Below, piece after piece: positions 27,429-37,088 of a stretch of DNA of 64,000 nucleotides. A model generated the notes under the pieces. That model had not been told where the DNA came from. It did not search any database and saw only the letters and a program-made list of their open reading frames with translations. The position numbers were made by a program, and so were the translations under genes. Origin of the DNA: an uncultured Polaribacter sp. (GTDB lineage: Bacteria > Bacteroidota > Bacteroidia > Flavobacteriales > Flavobacteriaceae); NCBI RefSeq assembly GCF_947501385.1, contig NZ_CANMVP010000005.1, forward strand, positions 1 through 64,000. The letters run 5' to 3'. The stretch's first letter is position 1; each line of letters starts with the position of its first letter.

Positions 27429-30104
27429 TTATTCAATAACAATTTTTTTAGAAGATTTTTTACCCTTTTCATCAACTAAATTTACAATATAAATTCCTGA
27501 ATTTACATTTAAAGAAATTGCTTGTCTTTCGTTGTTTGTAAAATCTAAATCAGATTTGTACACTTGTTTTCCAGAAATATCAAAAATATTCATTTTGGCT
27601 ATTCCTAAAGAACTTTTAGCAAATACTGTAAAGTTTCCTTTAGAAATTGTTGGATATACTGTAAATGCTTTGGTATTTATTAAAACTTCATCAATTGAGA
27701 CTGTATTGTCGGTAAAATAACTTGTAAACATTCCTCTACCATGAGTTGCCGCTAAAACTAAATTATCTGAAGCTCTGTATTGTAACATGTCTACTCTTAC
27801 ACTTCCCATTCCCGTAGCAGCTGGTTCCCAAACAACTGTTGTTGCTGTAACATCATCTGTTTTCCAAATGCCTGCCTCGGTTGCTAAAATTACTTCTTTT
27901 CTATTTAAAGGATTGAATAGAGACCATCTTACTGGAATATCTGGTAAATTTCCTTCTATATCTGTCCAAGTTGTTCCTCCATCATTAGTGTACCAAACAC
28001 TTGGAATTCCATAATTTGAATAGGTTAATAAAATTTCATCTTCTGATGCACCAAATTCAATACAAGAAACGGTACCGAAAACTCCACTTGGAGAGTTTGT
28101 ATCTATAAAAGTGCCATCTTGTGAATTAAATTTTAGAATTCTACCAAAAGTAGTACCAAAAAAAACTTGTCTTTGATTTTGATTGTAAGGAGAAACTCTA
28201 ACATGAGAAGCGTCTGCTCCAAGAAATAGAGGACTTTGAATTGAGTCTCTTTTCCCTAAAAAATTATCACCACTCCCTTGATTTTCATTGTCTGGTTTTA
28301 AAGTTGCTCTAGTTATTATGTTTGGGCTATCAAATGAATAAAAAACATTATTTTCATCGTCATAGTCGGATGCATTGATAAAGTTTCCACTTTCATCGTT
28401 ATTAATTAAATTAACAAACGAAACTGGACTTTTAGAAAAATCATACAAATAGGTTACATTATTTTGCGTTGATGCTAAATAGTAGATTCCATCTACACCA
28501 TCTGTAACTGTTTGGTCTATAAAGCAAAAACCTCCATCTCCTCCTAACAGCTCAAATGTTGAACTTATATTGGGTTCAGAAAAATAATTAGTTCCATTAT
28601 CTTGCGCTCCTCCTAAAAAACCATTTTCATTTATAGGATCTATAGCTCCTGAATAAAATTGAGTTATATTGAAATTTAAATTTCTAGCAACAAAACCTGT
28701 TGCTGTTTGAGTGTTAGAATTATCTGAAGAATAAAAAATACCACCATCTGTAGCCACAAGTAATTCATTTTTATTAGGTCTATAAATAATATTGTGAATA
28801 TCTGCATGAACAAAACTTACAGAACTATCATAAAAACTTGCCCAACTTGAGGTTTTAATCCAAGAATTTCCAGCATCATCACTTTTAAAAGTATTTATTC
28901 CACCCACATACAATTTATTAGCATCTAATGGATCTATAGCTATAATAAGATCATACCAAGCTTGCCCTCTTGTAAAATCATCATTTGGTACTGTTGAATC
29001 TCCTGTATCGGATGGCTCTCCTATAGTAGTCCAAGTTACACCAGCATCATCTGTTTTAACAATTTCACCTAACTTATTATTACTGCTAATCAAAGCATAG
29101 ATAACACTTGCATTAGATTGTGCCGTTGCCAATTCTACTCTTCCTAGAGCACCTAGAGAAGAAGTATAACTAGAAGCCCAAGTTGTTCCGTTTGATGACG
29201 AAAATATCGAGCCCTCTGCATTCCCCGCCCAGATTGTATTATCTGAAGCAAGTTCTAAATCTCTAACTGTTTCTATAGATGCTACTGTCCAAGTGGTTCC
29301 TCCATCTGTAGACCTAAAAAGATCTGTACCGTTAGAATCTATGCCATCTGTATCTTGCATTGCCGCATAAATTACACCTATTTCTCCTCCTTCATTTCTT
29401 ACAATAAGATCATAAACATATTCAAAATTTGTAGTTGAAGGAAGATTATTCCAAGTAACTCCTCCATCCGTACTTTTCCAAATTCCTGCACCATTTACAG
29501 CATCAAAATTTCTCCAACCTTCTCCCGTACCAACATAGAATGTATTTGTTTGAATAGGATCATAGTCCATCGCAGAAATTGCAAAATTTGACATTTCTGG
29601 ATACACCAAACTCCAAGCAGAATTTTCATCTGTAATGTCTTCATTCTTCCATATTCCACCACTAACTCCTCCTGCAAAAACTCTTTTATCTGTTGTGTCA
29701 TTTGGATCAAACATTAAAGCTCTTACTCTTCCAGCTACTTGTTTGGGTCCTCTAGATTCCCAATTAAAAGTAGTTCCTGCTTTTTTACTTGAAGTAGCTT
29801 CACGCTTCATCTTCTTGCCATAATTCAAAGCTTTTACCAACCTGTCTTGGTGCAATCTTTTTGTATTAGGATCCATCGTTCTTAAAAAATCTTGTTCGAA
29901 TGCTAAATCTGGTCGATCTTTTTTAGGCATTGCTTTTAACTCTTCTTTGGTTAATGGCTTTCTATTGGCGTATGGATGATTTGCTAAATATTCTGCGTAT
30001 TCTTTTTGTTTCTTTTCAAATTTAGATTCTTTATTATTATTTATAAAAACGATTGTAGCTAAGGCTATTATAACCAAAACAGAAAGGGATATTTTTTTTT
30101 TCAT
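27429..30104 (-). CDS. secreted BNR/sortilin-like beta-propeller protein with T9SS type A C-terminal sorting domain
   Basis: Repeated TDDGGxTW / STDGGTTW Asp-box motifs; C-terminus FTVYPTISKGNFTVFAKSSLG...GIYIVNLVDEKGKKSSKKIVIE. Confidence 0.92.
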   Translation of the reverse strand: MKKKISLSVLVIIALATIVFINNNKESKFEKKQKEYAEYLANHPYANRKPLTKEELKAMPKKDRPDLAFEQDFLRTMDPNTKRLHQDRLVKALNYGKKMKREATSSKKAGTTFNWESRGPKQVAGRVRALMFDPNDTTDKRVFAGGVSGGIWKNEDITDENSAWSLVYPEMSNFAISAMDYDPIQTNTFYVGTGEGWRNFDAVNGAGIWKSTDGGVTWNNLPSTTNFEYVYDLIVRNEGGEIGVIYAAMQDTDGIDSNGTDLFRSTDGGTTWTVASIETVRDLELASDNTIWAGNAEGSIFSSSNGTTWASSYTSSLGALGRVELATAQSNASVIYALISSNNKLGEIVKTDDAGVTWTTIGEPSDTGDSTVPNDDFTRGQAWYDLIIAIDPLDANKLYVGGINTFKSDDAGNSWIKTSSWASFYDSSVSFVHADIHNIIYRPNKNELLVATDGGIFYSSDNSNTQTATGFVARNLNFNITQFYSGAIDPINENGFLGGAQDNGTNYFSEPNISSTFELLGGDGGFCFIDQTVTDGVDGIYYLASTQNNVTYLYDFSKSPVSFVNLINNDESGNFINASDYDDENNVFYSFDSPNIITRATLKPDNENQGSGDNFLGKRDSIQSPLFLGADASHVRVSPYNQNQRQVFFGTTFGRILKFNSQDGTFIDTNSPSGVFGTVSCIEFGASEDEILLTYSNYGIPSVWYTNDGGTTWTDIEGNLPDIPVRWSLFNPLNRKEVILATEAGIWKTDDVTATTVVWEPAATGMGSVRVDMLQYRASDNLVLAATHGRGMFTSYFTDNTVSIDEVLINTKAFTVYPTISKGNFTVFAKSSLGIAKMNIFDISGKQVYKSDLDFTNNERQAISLNVNSGIYIVNLVDEKGKKSSKKIVIE

Positions 30105-30155
30105 GTTTTATATTTTCTTTAAAAAAGTAAACAAAACTAACGAATATTAGTTCTG

Positions 30156-31493
30156 TTATATAATATTTCCTGTTAATTTTTTATGCACTCGTATTGCGTA
30201 ACTGTCTGACATTCTTGAAACATAACTACAAACATGCATGATTCTGTTATACAAACTCTCTGTTTCTGTTTTGTATTCTTCTGGTAATAAATTCAAAACT
30301 AATTTATCAAAATTAGACGGAGTACCATCGAACTTATTGTTTAGCGCAGTAACAAATACATCTAGCATGTCTGCTATAATTCGGTAACCGGCTACTTCTT
30401 TTTCTACAACTTCTGTACTATTATAAATCTTGTCTACGCTTATTTTTATAATGTCGTTAATTTGTGCTTCATACTTACACTTGTCTAATAAAGATTTTTC
30501 AAAAGCTCCATTTAAAATTGCTTCCTCATTATTTAAAAAGATATCTACAGCTTCATTAATTAAAACACCTATTGCCAAAGCACGTAAATAACTTATTCTG
30601 TCTGTTTTGTGTTTTAGTGAATGGTATTTTTTAGAATCAATGGTATTTTTTACTAATTTGATCATGTATTCTAAAGCGAATTCTTCTTCAATTAAGCCAA
30701 GGTTAATTCCGTCTTCAAAATCGATGATGGTGTAACAAATATCATCTGCTGCTTCTACTAAATAGGCTAATGGATGTCTATAAAAAGAAATACTTTCTGA
30801 AGTTTTTTGTTGCATTCCTAAATCTTCCACTACTTCTAAAAAAGCTTCTTTTTCTGACTGAAAAAATCCGTATTTTTTATCGACAATATGATTTGTTGGT
30901 TTTTTTGGAAGACTTTCTTTTGGGTATTTTAAAAACGCACCTAATGTTGCATAACTTAAACGCAGACCTCCTGAAATTCCTTCTCTAGACTCTGTAAGAA
31001 TTTTGAATCCGTTGGCATTTCCTTCAAAATCAATTAAATCTTGGTATTCTTTTGCGGATAACGCTTCTTTGTATTTTGCGCCTTTTCCTGTTTTAAAATA
31101 TTCGCCAATGGCTTTTTCTCCTGAATGCCCAAAAGGCGGATTCCCAATATCGTGCATTACTGAAGCTGCTGCAACAATAGCACCTATGTCATTGAACGTA
31201 TAGCCTAATACTGCTAAATTAGGGTGGCGTTCTAACAACACTTTTCCAACTCTTCTACCTAAAGTTCTACCCACAACAGAGACTTCTAAACTGTGCGTTA
31301 AACGTGTGTGTACAAAATCTGTTTCTGATAACGGAATTACCTGTGTTTTGTCTTGTAAGCTTCTAAATGCCGATGAGAATATAATTCTATCAAAATCTAC
31401 ATCAAAACCCAATCGGGTTTCGTCTTGTGCTATTCTTGGGCGTTTTTGAGTATCGCCAAAACGTTTTAAAGAAAGGAGTTGTTCCCAGTTCAT
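30156..31493 (-). CDS. dgt: deoxyguanosinetriphosphate triphosphohydrolase-like protein
   Basis: RLTHSLEVSVVGRTLGR, HDIGNPPFGHSGEKAI HD motif, DDICYTIIDFEDG. Confidence 0.94.
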   Translation of the reverse strand: MNWEQLLSLKRFGDTQKRPRIAQDETRLGFDVDFDRIIFSSAFRSLQDKTQVIPLSETDFVHTRLTHSLEVSVVGRTLGRRVGKVLLERHPNLAVLGYTFNDIGAIVAAASVMHDIGNPPFGHSGEKAIGEYFKTGKGAKYKEALSAKEYQDLIDFEGNANGFKILTESREGISGGLRLSYATLGAFLKYPKESLPKKPTNHIVDKKYGFFQSEKEAFLEVVEDLGMQQKTSESISFYRHPLAYLVEAADDICYTIIDFEDGINLGLIEEEFALEYMIKLVKNTIDSKKYHSLKHKTDRISYLRALAIGVLINEAVDIFLNNEEAILNGAFEKSLLDKCKYEAQINDIIKISVDKIYNSTEVVEKEVAGYRIIADMLDVFVTALNNKFDGTPSNFDKLVLNLLPEEYKTETESLYNRIMHVCSYVSRMSDSYAIRVHKKLTGNII

Positions 31494-31576
31494 TTTATGC
31501 TGAATTTAGTTCAGTATCTTGTTGATTAAAAAACTGAAGTTCTTTGAAATTACTAGAGTTCGAAAATACGAAATCT

Positions 31577-32245
31577 TTAGCCTAAACCAAGTTTTTCTTC
31601 TTTGTCTAAATCCCTAATAACTTCATATTTCGTTTCTGTAAGAACTTTTAACCATTCTGTGAAGTTTTTAACTTTGTAATGAAGCTCATTATCTATATAA
31701 TACACTAAAGGCAATTCTTCATTAATATCTTTTTCTGAAGTTAACCAACACCAAGCTCCTCCGTTGGAATCTTCTGCCATTAGACATAATAAACTATTTA
31801 CTCTTATTGATTTCTCTCCATCTAATTCAATTATATCTTTTAAATCTTGTCTATAATCTTTTAACCAGTAGTAATTTTGAATACTGTCTATAGACTGATT
31901 AAAAACCCAATAGCCTCCATCTCCAAAATACTTTAGAAAAATTTTATATGATTTAGGTAGACTGAATTCTAATTTTTGTTCAATTGATTTTATTTCCTCA
32001 TCGTTGATTCTTTTTCCTACATCGTAATGTTCACTGAAATTTTCTAATAGAGCTAAAATTGAACTTGAAATTGGATGCTGAAAATCTTTCGATTCTTTAA
32101 AAACTTTAACATTTCTTTGCTGCTTTCTTTTTGCTAACATTTTCTTTTTAATCTCTTCTGATTTCTTTTTATTCTTATTAGCTAATAAAGAAACTCCAAA
32201 AGAAAAAAGTCCTAAAACTATAAAAAGTATTGTTTTTGTTGTCAA
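31577..32245 (-). CDS. SMI1/KNR4 (SUKH) family protein with N-terminal TM
   Basis: IEQKLEFSLPKSYKIFLKYFGDGGYW SUKH core and N-terminal TM segment. Confidence 0.8.
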   Translation of the reverse strand: MTTKTILFIVLGLFSFGVSLLANKNKKKSEEIKKKMLAKRKQQRNVKVFKESKDFQHPISSSILALLENFSEHYDVGKRINDEEIKSIEQKLEFSLPKSYKIFLKYFGDGGYWVFNQSIDSIQNYYWLKDYRQDLKDIIELDGEKSIRVNSLLCLMAEDSNGGAWCWLTSEKDINEELPLVYYIDNELHYKVKNFTEWLKVLTETKYEVIRDLDKEEKLGLG

Positions 32246-32351
32246 AATTTCATCGTTTTTAGAAGATTTTTCTGAATCGTAAAATACGAAAAAGTTACTT
32301 AATTAAATTGCCTATACTTATTAGGATAGCAAAGAGTAAGTAAACAAGTCT

Positions 32352-32434
32352 AGCCCAGATTGAACGGTCTGTTTGAGCTCTTTTTTATTCTTTTTCTGAA
32401 TAAAAAAAGCGAGTAGTGAAAGCTGGAAATAGCT
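32352..32434 (+). ncRNA. candidate structured RNA of a class common in Flavobacteriia intergenic regions (compare Rfam Flavo-1)
   Basis: AGCCCAG...TTTTTTATTC/GAATAAAAAA 10-bp stem...CTGGAAATAGCT closing helix with purine-rich internal loops. Confidence 0.45.
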
Positions 32435-32495
32435 TCAAAAAAAAGAGAAACATTGCTGCCTCTCTTCTTTTCCTAACTTTTAATTTATAAAATGA

Positions 32496-34274
32496 TTATC
32501 CTTCACAACTTGCACATTCTTTCTTTTGCTTAAATTTCTGTGCAGCATTCATACTGTGTTGGTAATACATAGATTTTACGCCTAATTTCCAGGCTGTAAT
32601 ATATACGTCATTTACTTCTTTAATTGGCATATCTGGATGTACCATAATATTTATAGATTGTCCTTGATCTATATGTGTTTGTCTGTTTGCCGCTTGATAC
32701 ACAATTACTTTTTGATCTATTTCTGAATACGTTCTAAACACATCTTTTTCTGCTTCTGTTAAGCAATCTAAGTGTAATACAGAACCATCATTATCACGAA
32801 TACTTGTCCAAATATCTTTCGTATTAAAACCTTTTTGCTCTAATAAGTTTTCTAATATTGGGTTTTTAATCGTCGTTTTAATCTTCGCGATATCTTTTAC
32901 ATAAATATTAGACCAAATTGGCTCAATTCCTTGAGATACTTGTCCTAAAATAAATGCAGATGATGTGGTTGGTGCAATTGCATTTAACGTGGTATTACGT
33001 CTACCATAGCCTTTTAAAACAGAAGGCTCGCCATACAATTTCGCCATTTCTTCTGATGCTTTGTATGATTTTTCTTTTATCGTCTTAAAGATCTCCGTAT
33101 TTAAATTATAGGCTTCTTGACTATCAAAAGCCAACATTTTAGATTGTAATAATGAGTGCCAACCTAAAGCTCCTAAACCTAAAGCTCTGTTTTCTTTTGC
33201 AAAATTATAGGCTTTTTCCATAAAACGAAACGTAAATTGATCGTCTCTATCTGATGAATCTTTGTATACTTCTAATTTCGTAATAAATTCTTGCATTACG
33301 GCATCTAAAAAGTACGTTAATGTTTCTACGGCATCTGTATCTTTCCATTTGTCATAGTGTAATAAATTAACAGATGATAAACAGCAAACAAAAGACCAAT
33401 CTTCATTAGAAGGTAACATGATTTCTGTACACAGGTTACTTGCATAAATTTCGTGGTTTTTGTCTTTGTAAACATCTACCGTTCCGTTATTTGCATTGTC
33501 TCTAAAAAGTATATACGGATATCCTATTTCTCCTCTTCTTTGTAATATTTTTGCCCAAATACCTCTTTTTTCAACATCCCCATCAATCATTTGTTGCATC
33601 CATTCGTCACCAACAGTAACACCATGGGTTAATTCTTGAATTGGGTTTCCTTCTGTACCAATTTCTAAGAACTCTTTAATATCTTTATGATCTACTGGTA
33701 AATATGGAGAAAAACGTCCACGTCTTACAGAACCTTGACTTACAACATCTACCATTTTTTCAAACAATTGCATGATATGAACAGAACCAGATGACGAACC
33801 ATTATTTTTAACATCTGCACCTCTTTGACGTAGTTTCCCAAAATAACCAGAGGTTCCTCCTCCTAATTTCGACATCATACCTACTTCTGATTGTGAGAAT
33901 AAAATATCTCCCATATCATCTGCAACATGCGATCCGAAACAACTAATTGGCAACCCTCTTTTCTTACCGAAATTAGACCAAATTGGCGATGCTAAAGAAT
34001 AATAACCCGCAGCCATGTATTTGTAGAACTTGTCAGAAAATCCTTTTATTTTTAAAATACCTTCTGCATTGTCTGCTATTTCACGTATTCTTTCTTCTGG
34101 AGTTGTTTTACCTGTTAAATATCCAGATTCTAAAAATTTACGGCTATTTTCTGTGAGCCAAGTAATTTCAGGTTCTTTGATGTTTTTAAGCATTTCTTCT
34201 CTTGAAGCGTTTCTTACTTGAATTAATCTTTCGTGCTCGGTAAGCTCAGTCGTTTTTTGGTCGTTTAGGTTCAT
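32496..34274 (-). CDS. nrdA: ribonucleoside-diphosphate reductase subunit alpha (no N-terminal ATP-cone)
   Basis: GGGTSGYFGKLRQRGADV, NLCTEIMLPS, IAPTTSSAFILGQVSQGIEP, C-terminal CASCEG redox pair. Confidence 0.96.
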   Translation of the reverse strand: MNLNDQKTTELTEHERLIQVRNASREEMLKNIKEPEITWLTENSRKFLESGYLTGKTTPEERIREIADNAEGILKIKGFSDKFYKYMAAGYYSLASPIWSNFGKKRGLPISCFGSHVADDMGDILFSQSEVGMMSKLGGGTSGYFGKLRQRGADVKNNGSSSGSVHIMQLFEKMVDVVSQGSVRRGRFSPYLPVDHKDIKEFLEIGTEGNPIQELTHGVTVGDEWMQQMIDGDVEKRGIWAKILQRRGEIGYPYILFRDNANNGTVDVYKDKNHEIYASNLCTEIMLPSNEDWSFVCCLSSVNLLHYDKWKDTDAVETLTYFLDAVMQEFITKLEVYKDSSDRDDQFTFRFMEKAYNFAKENRALGLGALGWHSLLQSKMLAFDSQEAYNLNTEIFKTIKEKSYKASEEMAKLYGEPSVLKGYGRRNTTLNAIAPTTSSAFILGQVSQGIEPIWSNIYVKDIAKIKTTIKNPILENLLEQKGFNTKDIWTSIRDNDGSVLHLDCLTEAEKDVFRTYSEIDQKVIVYQAANRQTHIDQGQSINIMVHPDMPIKEVNDVYITAWKLGVKSMYYQHSMNAAQKFKQKKECASCEG

Positions 34275-34277
34275 AAT

Positions 34278-35552
34278 TTAAAATAAGTCGTCGCTGGTTA
34301 TACTTTTTGTTCTTTTGCTGTAGTTGATAGATCTTTTTACGAAAAAATCGCCGTGTTTGGTTCCAATAATTTCATCATCAAACCAATCTGTTTCAGATAA
34401 TAATTTTTGATCGATATCAAATACTTTAGCAATACCAATACTTTCTAAAGATTTATTAAATCTATTTTTAAGAAATTCTTTAATGACTGCTTTTGGTAAG
34501 AAATCTAATTCTCCTTTTTCAAAAATCCAATCAATTAATTTACTTTCAGAAAGAAAAGCTTCTTTACAGGTTTCTTGCACCAATAAACTATGGTCTTCAT
34601 CGAACCAATCTGGATTTTCTTCTTTAATAATATTAATCACATCAATACCAAAATCTCCATGAATTTGCTCTTCTTTAGAAGTAGCTTCTACCACATTAGA
34701 AATTCCTTTTAAGACATTTTTATGCTTGTTAAAAGCCATAATAATTAAAAACTGAGAGAATAGAGATACATGCTCTATAAACAAAGAAAATAAAATGATA
34801 GATTCTGAAAACTCCTTATTATCCTCACTATTTACGTTCTTTAATGCTAATTCTAAATAATTAACACGTCTCATAATTACTGGGTTTTTCTTTAAGTTTC
34901 TAAACTCATTATTTAACCCTAGAATTTCTAATAAATGTGAATATGCATCGTGATGACGAACTTCACTTTCTGCAAATGTAGCGCCCACCGCACCAATTTC
35001 TGGTTTCGGCATTTTTTTATAAATATCTCCCCAAAAAGTTTTAACCGCTACTTCTATTTGAGAAATGGCCAACATGGTATTTTTAATCGCATTTTTTTCT
35101 ACTTCCGTTAAATATGCCTTAAAATCTTGAATATCACTCGTGTAATTAAACTCTGTGTGAATCCAATAAGAATGTCTAATAGCGTCTACATATTCATTTA
35201 AAGCAGGGTAATCATACGGCTTTAAATTTAATCTCTTTTCAAAAATATTTCTTTTTCTATTTCTTGTTTGTTCGTCTCTATATAAAATGTACGCCTTTGC
35301 AACATCATGAAAAGGGCTGTCCATTAATTTATATTCTACAATGTCTTGAACTTGCTCTACCGTAGGAACATAATCAGGTTCATTTAACTTTCTTTCTAGT
35401 AAAGTACCGTTTACAATATTAGAAATTGCAACTGCATCTTTTCTAGTACCGTTATTTACAGAAAGCATTGCTTTTTCTATCGCTTTTGTGATTTTGTCTA
35501 GCTCGAAAGTGCTAGATCCAGAGTCCCTTTTTATAATTTGAGTAATTTCCAC
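34278..35552 (-). CDS. nrdB: ribonucleoside-diphosphate reductase subunit beta with N-terminal ATP-cone
   Basis: ATP-cone-like residues 1-95 followed by ferritin-like R2 core (ESEVRHHDAYSHLLE, EEQIHGDFG). Confidence 0.94.
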   Translation of the reverse strand: MEITQIIKRDSGSSTFELDKITKAIEKAMLSVNNGTRKDAVAISNIVNGTLLERKLNEPDYVPTVEQVQDIVEYKLMDSPFHDVAKAYILYRDEQTRNRKRNIFEKRLNLKPYDYPALNEYVDAIRHSYWIHTEFNYTSDIQDFKAYLTEVEKNAIKNTMLAISQIEVAVKTFWGDIYKKMPKPEIGAVGATFAESEVRHHDAYSHLLEILGLNNEFRNLKKNPVIMRRVNYLELALKNVNSEDNKEFSESIILFSLFIEHVSLFSQFLIIMAFNKHKNVLKGISNVVEATSKEEQIHGDFGIDVINIIKEENPDWFDEDHSLLVQETCKEAFLSESKLIDWIFEKGELDFLPKAVIKEFLKNRFNKSLESIGIAKVFDIDQKLLSETDWFDDEIIGTKHGDFFVKRSINYSKRTKSITSDDLF

Positions 35553-35950
35553 GGTATAATAGTATATTTAAGATGTTAATGAGGGGAATACAAAGATTGG
35601 ATTTTTTGTCCCAAAATGAAAGCCATACTTATTCACAAATTCCTTGAAGTTTTTAACAAAATTCAAAAATTTACGAATTATTCAAAAAATTAACATCTTT
35701 TTAAATAAATGACAATCAGCTTTTTAAAAGAAAAAAAATAGGTAACTTCCTGCTACTGCTGACATTCCTAAAAGCTACATTCTTAGAAAAAAAATATCTC
35801 TAAAAATAAAATTTATGATTTGTTGTAGATTTAAAAAAAAGATGATTACAAACTTAACATATTCATTATTTAGAATTTTTACACATAAGAGAAGCTTCTT
35901 CAAAATCTTTTTGCTCGTCTATTTTTGAAGTATCTTTGTAAAAAGTTTTT

Positions 35951-37012
35951 TTGATGAAAAATAAGTTTCCAAAAATTGTACAACTTGCTATAATTTCTGT
36001 TTATTTAATCTTTTTAGCAGGTGCTATTGTTAGAATGACGGGTTCTGGAATGGGTTGCCCTGATTGGCCAAAATGTTTTGGTTATTACATTCCACCAACT
36101 TCTGAAGAACAAATTACATGGAAACCAAATACTACCTATAAAGAAGGCTTTATTATTATTAAAGATGAAGTTTTATTTGTTGCTGAACAAGATTTAGAAA
36201 CTTCAACTGAATTCAACCCAAAAAACTGGTCTACATACACAAAACACGATTACAATACTTTTAATGTCTTTCATACTTGGACGGAATATATCAATAGATT
36301 GGTTTCTGTTTTAGCAGGTTTTGTATTCTTATTTTTAATTTACGGAGCTTATAAAAACAGAAAAAAAGACAAACGAATACCAATACTTGCCTATACTGCC
36401 TTCTTTTTAATGTTGTTTGAAGCCTGGTTGGGAAAAACAGTGGTTGACACCAATTTAACACCAGCAATAATTACTATTCACATGGTAGTTGGTTTGCTTA
36501 TTATTGCGCTATTATTATGGTTGAATTTTATAGTTTCTGATTCTTTCGACTCCGCTCAAGATGACAAAAATTATAAATACAATTCCCTTTTCAATAAATT
36601 GTTGATTGTTTCTGTAATTTTTTCTTTGATACAAATTGCGATGGGAACACAAGTAAGGCAATTTATAGATGAGCAAGTAAAATTGTATGGTTTTGAAAAC
36701 AAGAACCACAGTTTAATGGATCCGAGTTTTAAATTTTATTTCCACAGATCTTTTACCATTGCCATTGTATTGGTAAACTTAGGAATGTTTTACCTAAACC
36801 AACTAAAAAATTTAGGGTACAAATTGGTCAATTGGATTGTTTTCTTGATTTTTTTAGAAGCAATTACAGGAATTTTAATGTATTACGCAGAAATTCCTAT
36901 GGGTACACAAGCAATACATTTATTGGCTGGTGCCATTTTATTCGGATTGCAATTTTATTTGTGGCTTCAAAGTCGAAAGACTTTGAGTGGGCAGTCTTCA
37001 GTTGGCAGTTAG
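35951..37012 (+). CDS. ctaA: heme A synthase (COX15/CtaA)
   Basis: GAIVRMTGSGMGCPDWPKCFG, HTWTEYINRL, HMVVGL, HRSFTI, HLLAGA. Confidence 0.93.
   Translation: MMKNKFPKIVQLAIISVYLIFLAGAIVRMTGSGMGCPDWPKCFGYYIPPTSEEQITWKPNTTYKEGFIIIKDEVLFVAEQDLETSTEFNPKNWSTYTKHDYNTFNVFHTWTEYINRLVSVLAGFVFLFLIYGAYKNRKKDKRIPILAYTAFFLMLFEAWLGKTVVDTNLTPAIITIHMVVGLLIIALLLWLNFIVSDSFDSAQDDKNYKYNSLFNKLLIVSVIFSLIQIAMGTQVRQFIDEQVKLYGFENKNHSLMDPSFKFYFHRSFTIAIVLVNLGMFYLNQLKNLGYKLVNWIVFLIFLEAITGILMYYAEIPMGTQAIHLLAGAILFGLQFYLWLQSRKTLSGQSSVGS
36543..36566 (+). repeat. REP-like repeat fragment within ctaA
   Basis: CTTTCGACTCCGCTCAAGATGACA, same family as the CTCGACTCCGCTCGAACAGACA repeats at 27-kb. Confidence 0.6.
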
Positions 37013-37070
37013 CAGTTCCTCACTCTTATTTTTACTTTTAATAGAATAACTGACTGCCAACTGAAGACTG
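36992..37070. repeat. perfect 18-bp inverted repeat overlapping the ctaA 3' end
   Basis: CAGTCTTCAGTTGGCAGT (36992-37009) and ACTGCCAACTGAAGACTG (37053-37070). Confidence 0.8.
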
Positions 37071-37088
37071 AAAAACTGCCAACTAATA

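Noticed and set aside
31577-32245. SUKH/SMI1 protein as immunity protein of a polymorphic toxin system
   Set aside because: No toxin, T6SS/T9SS effector or other immunity genes adjacent; a lone SUKH protein next to dgt is not enough.
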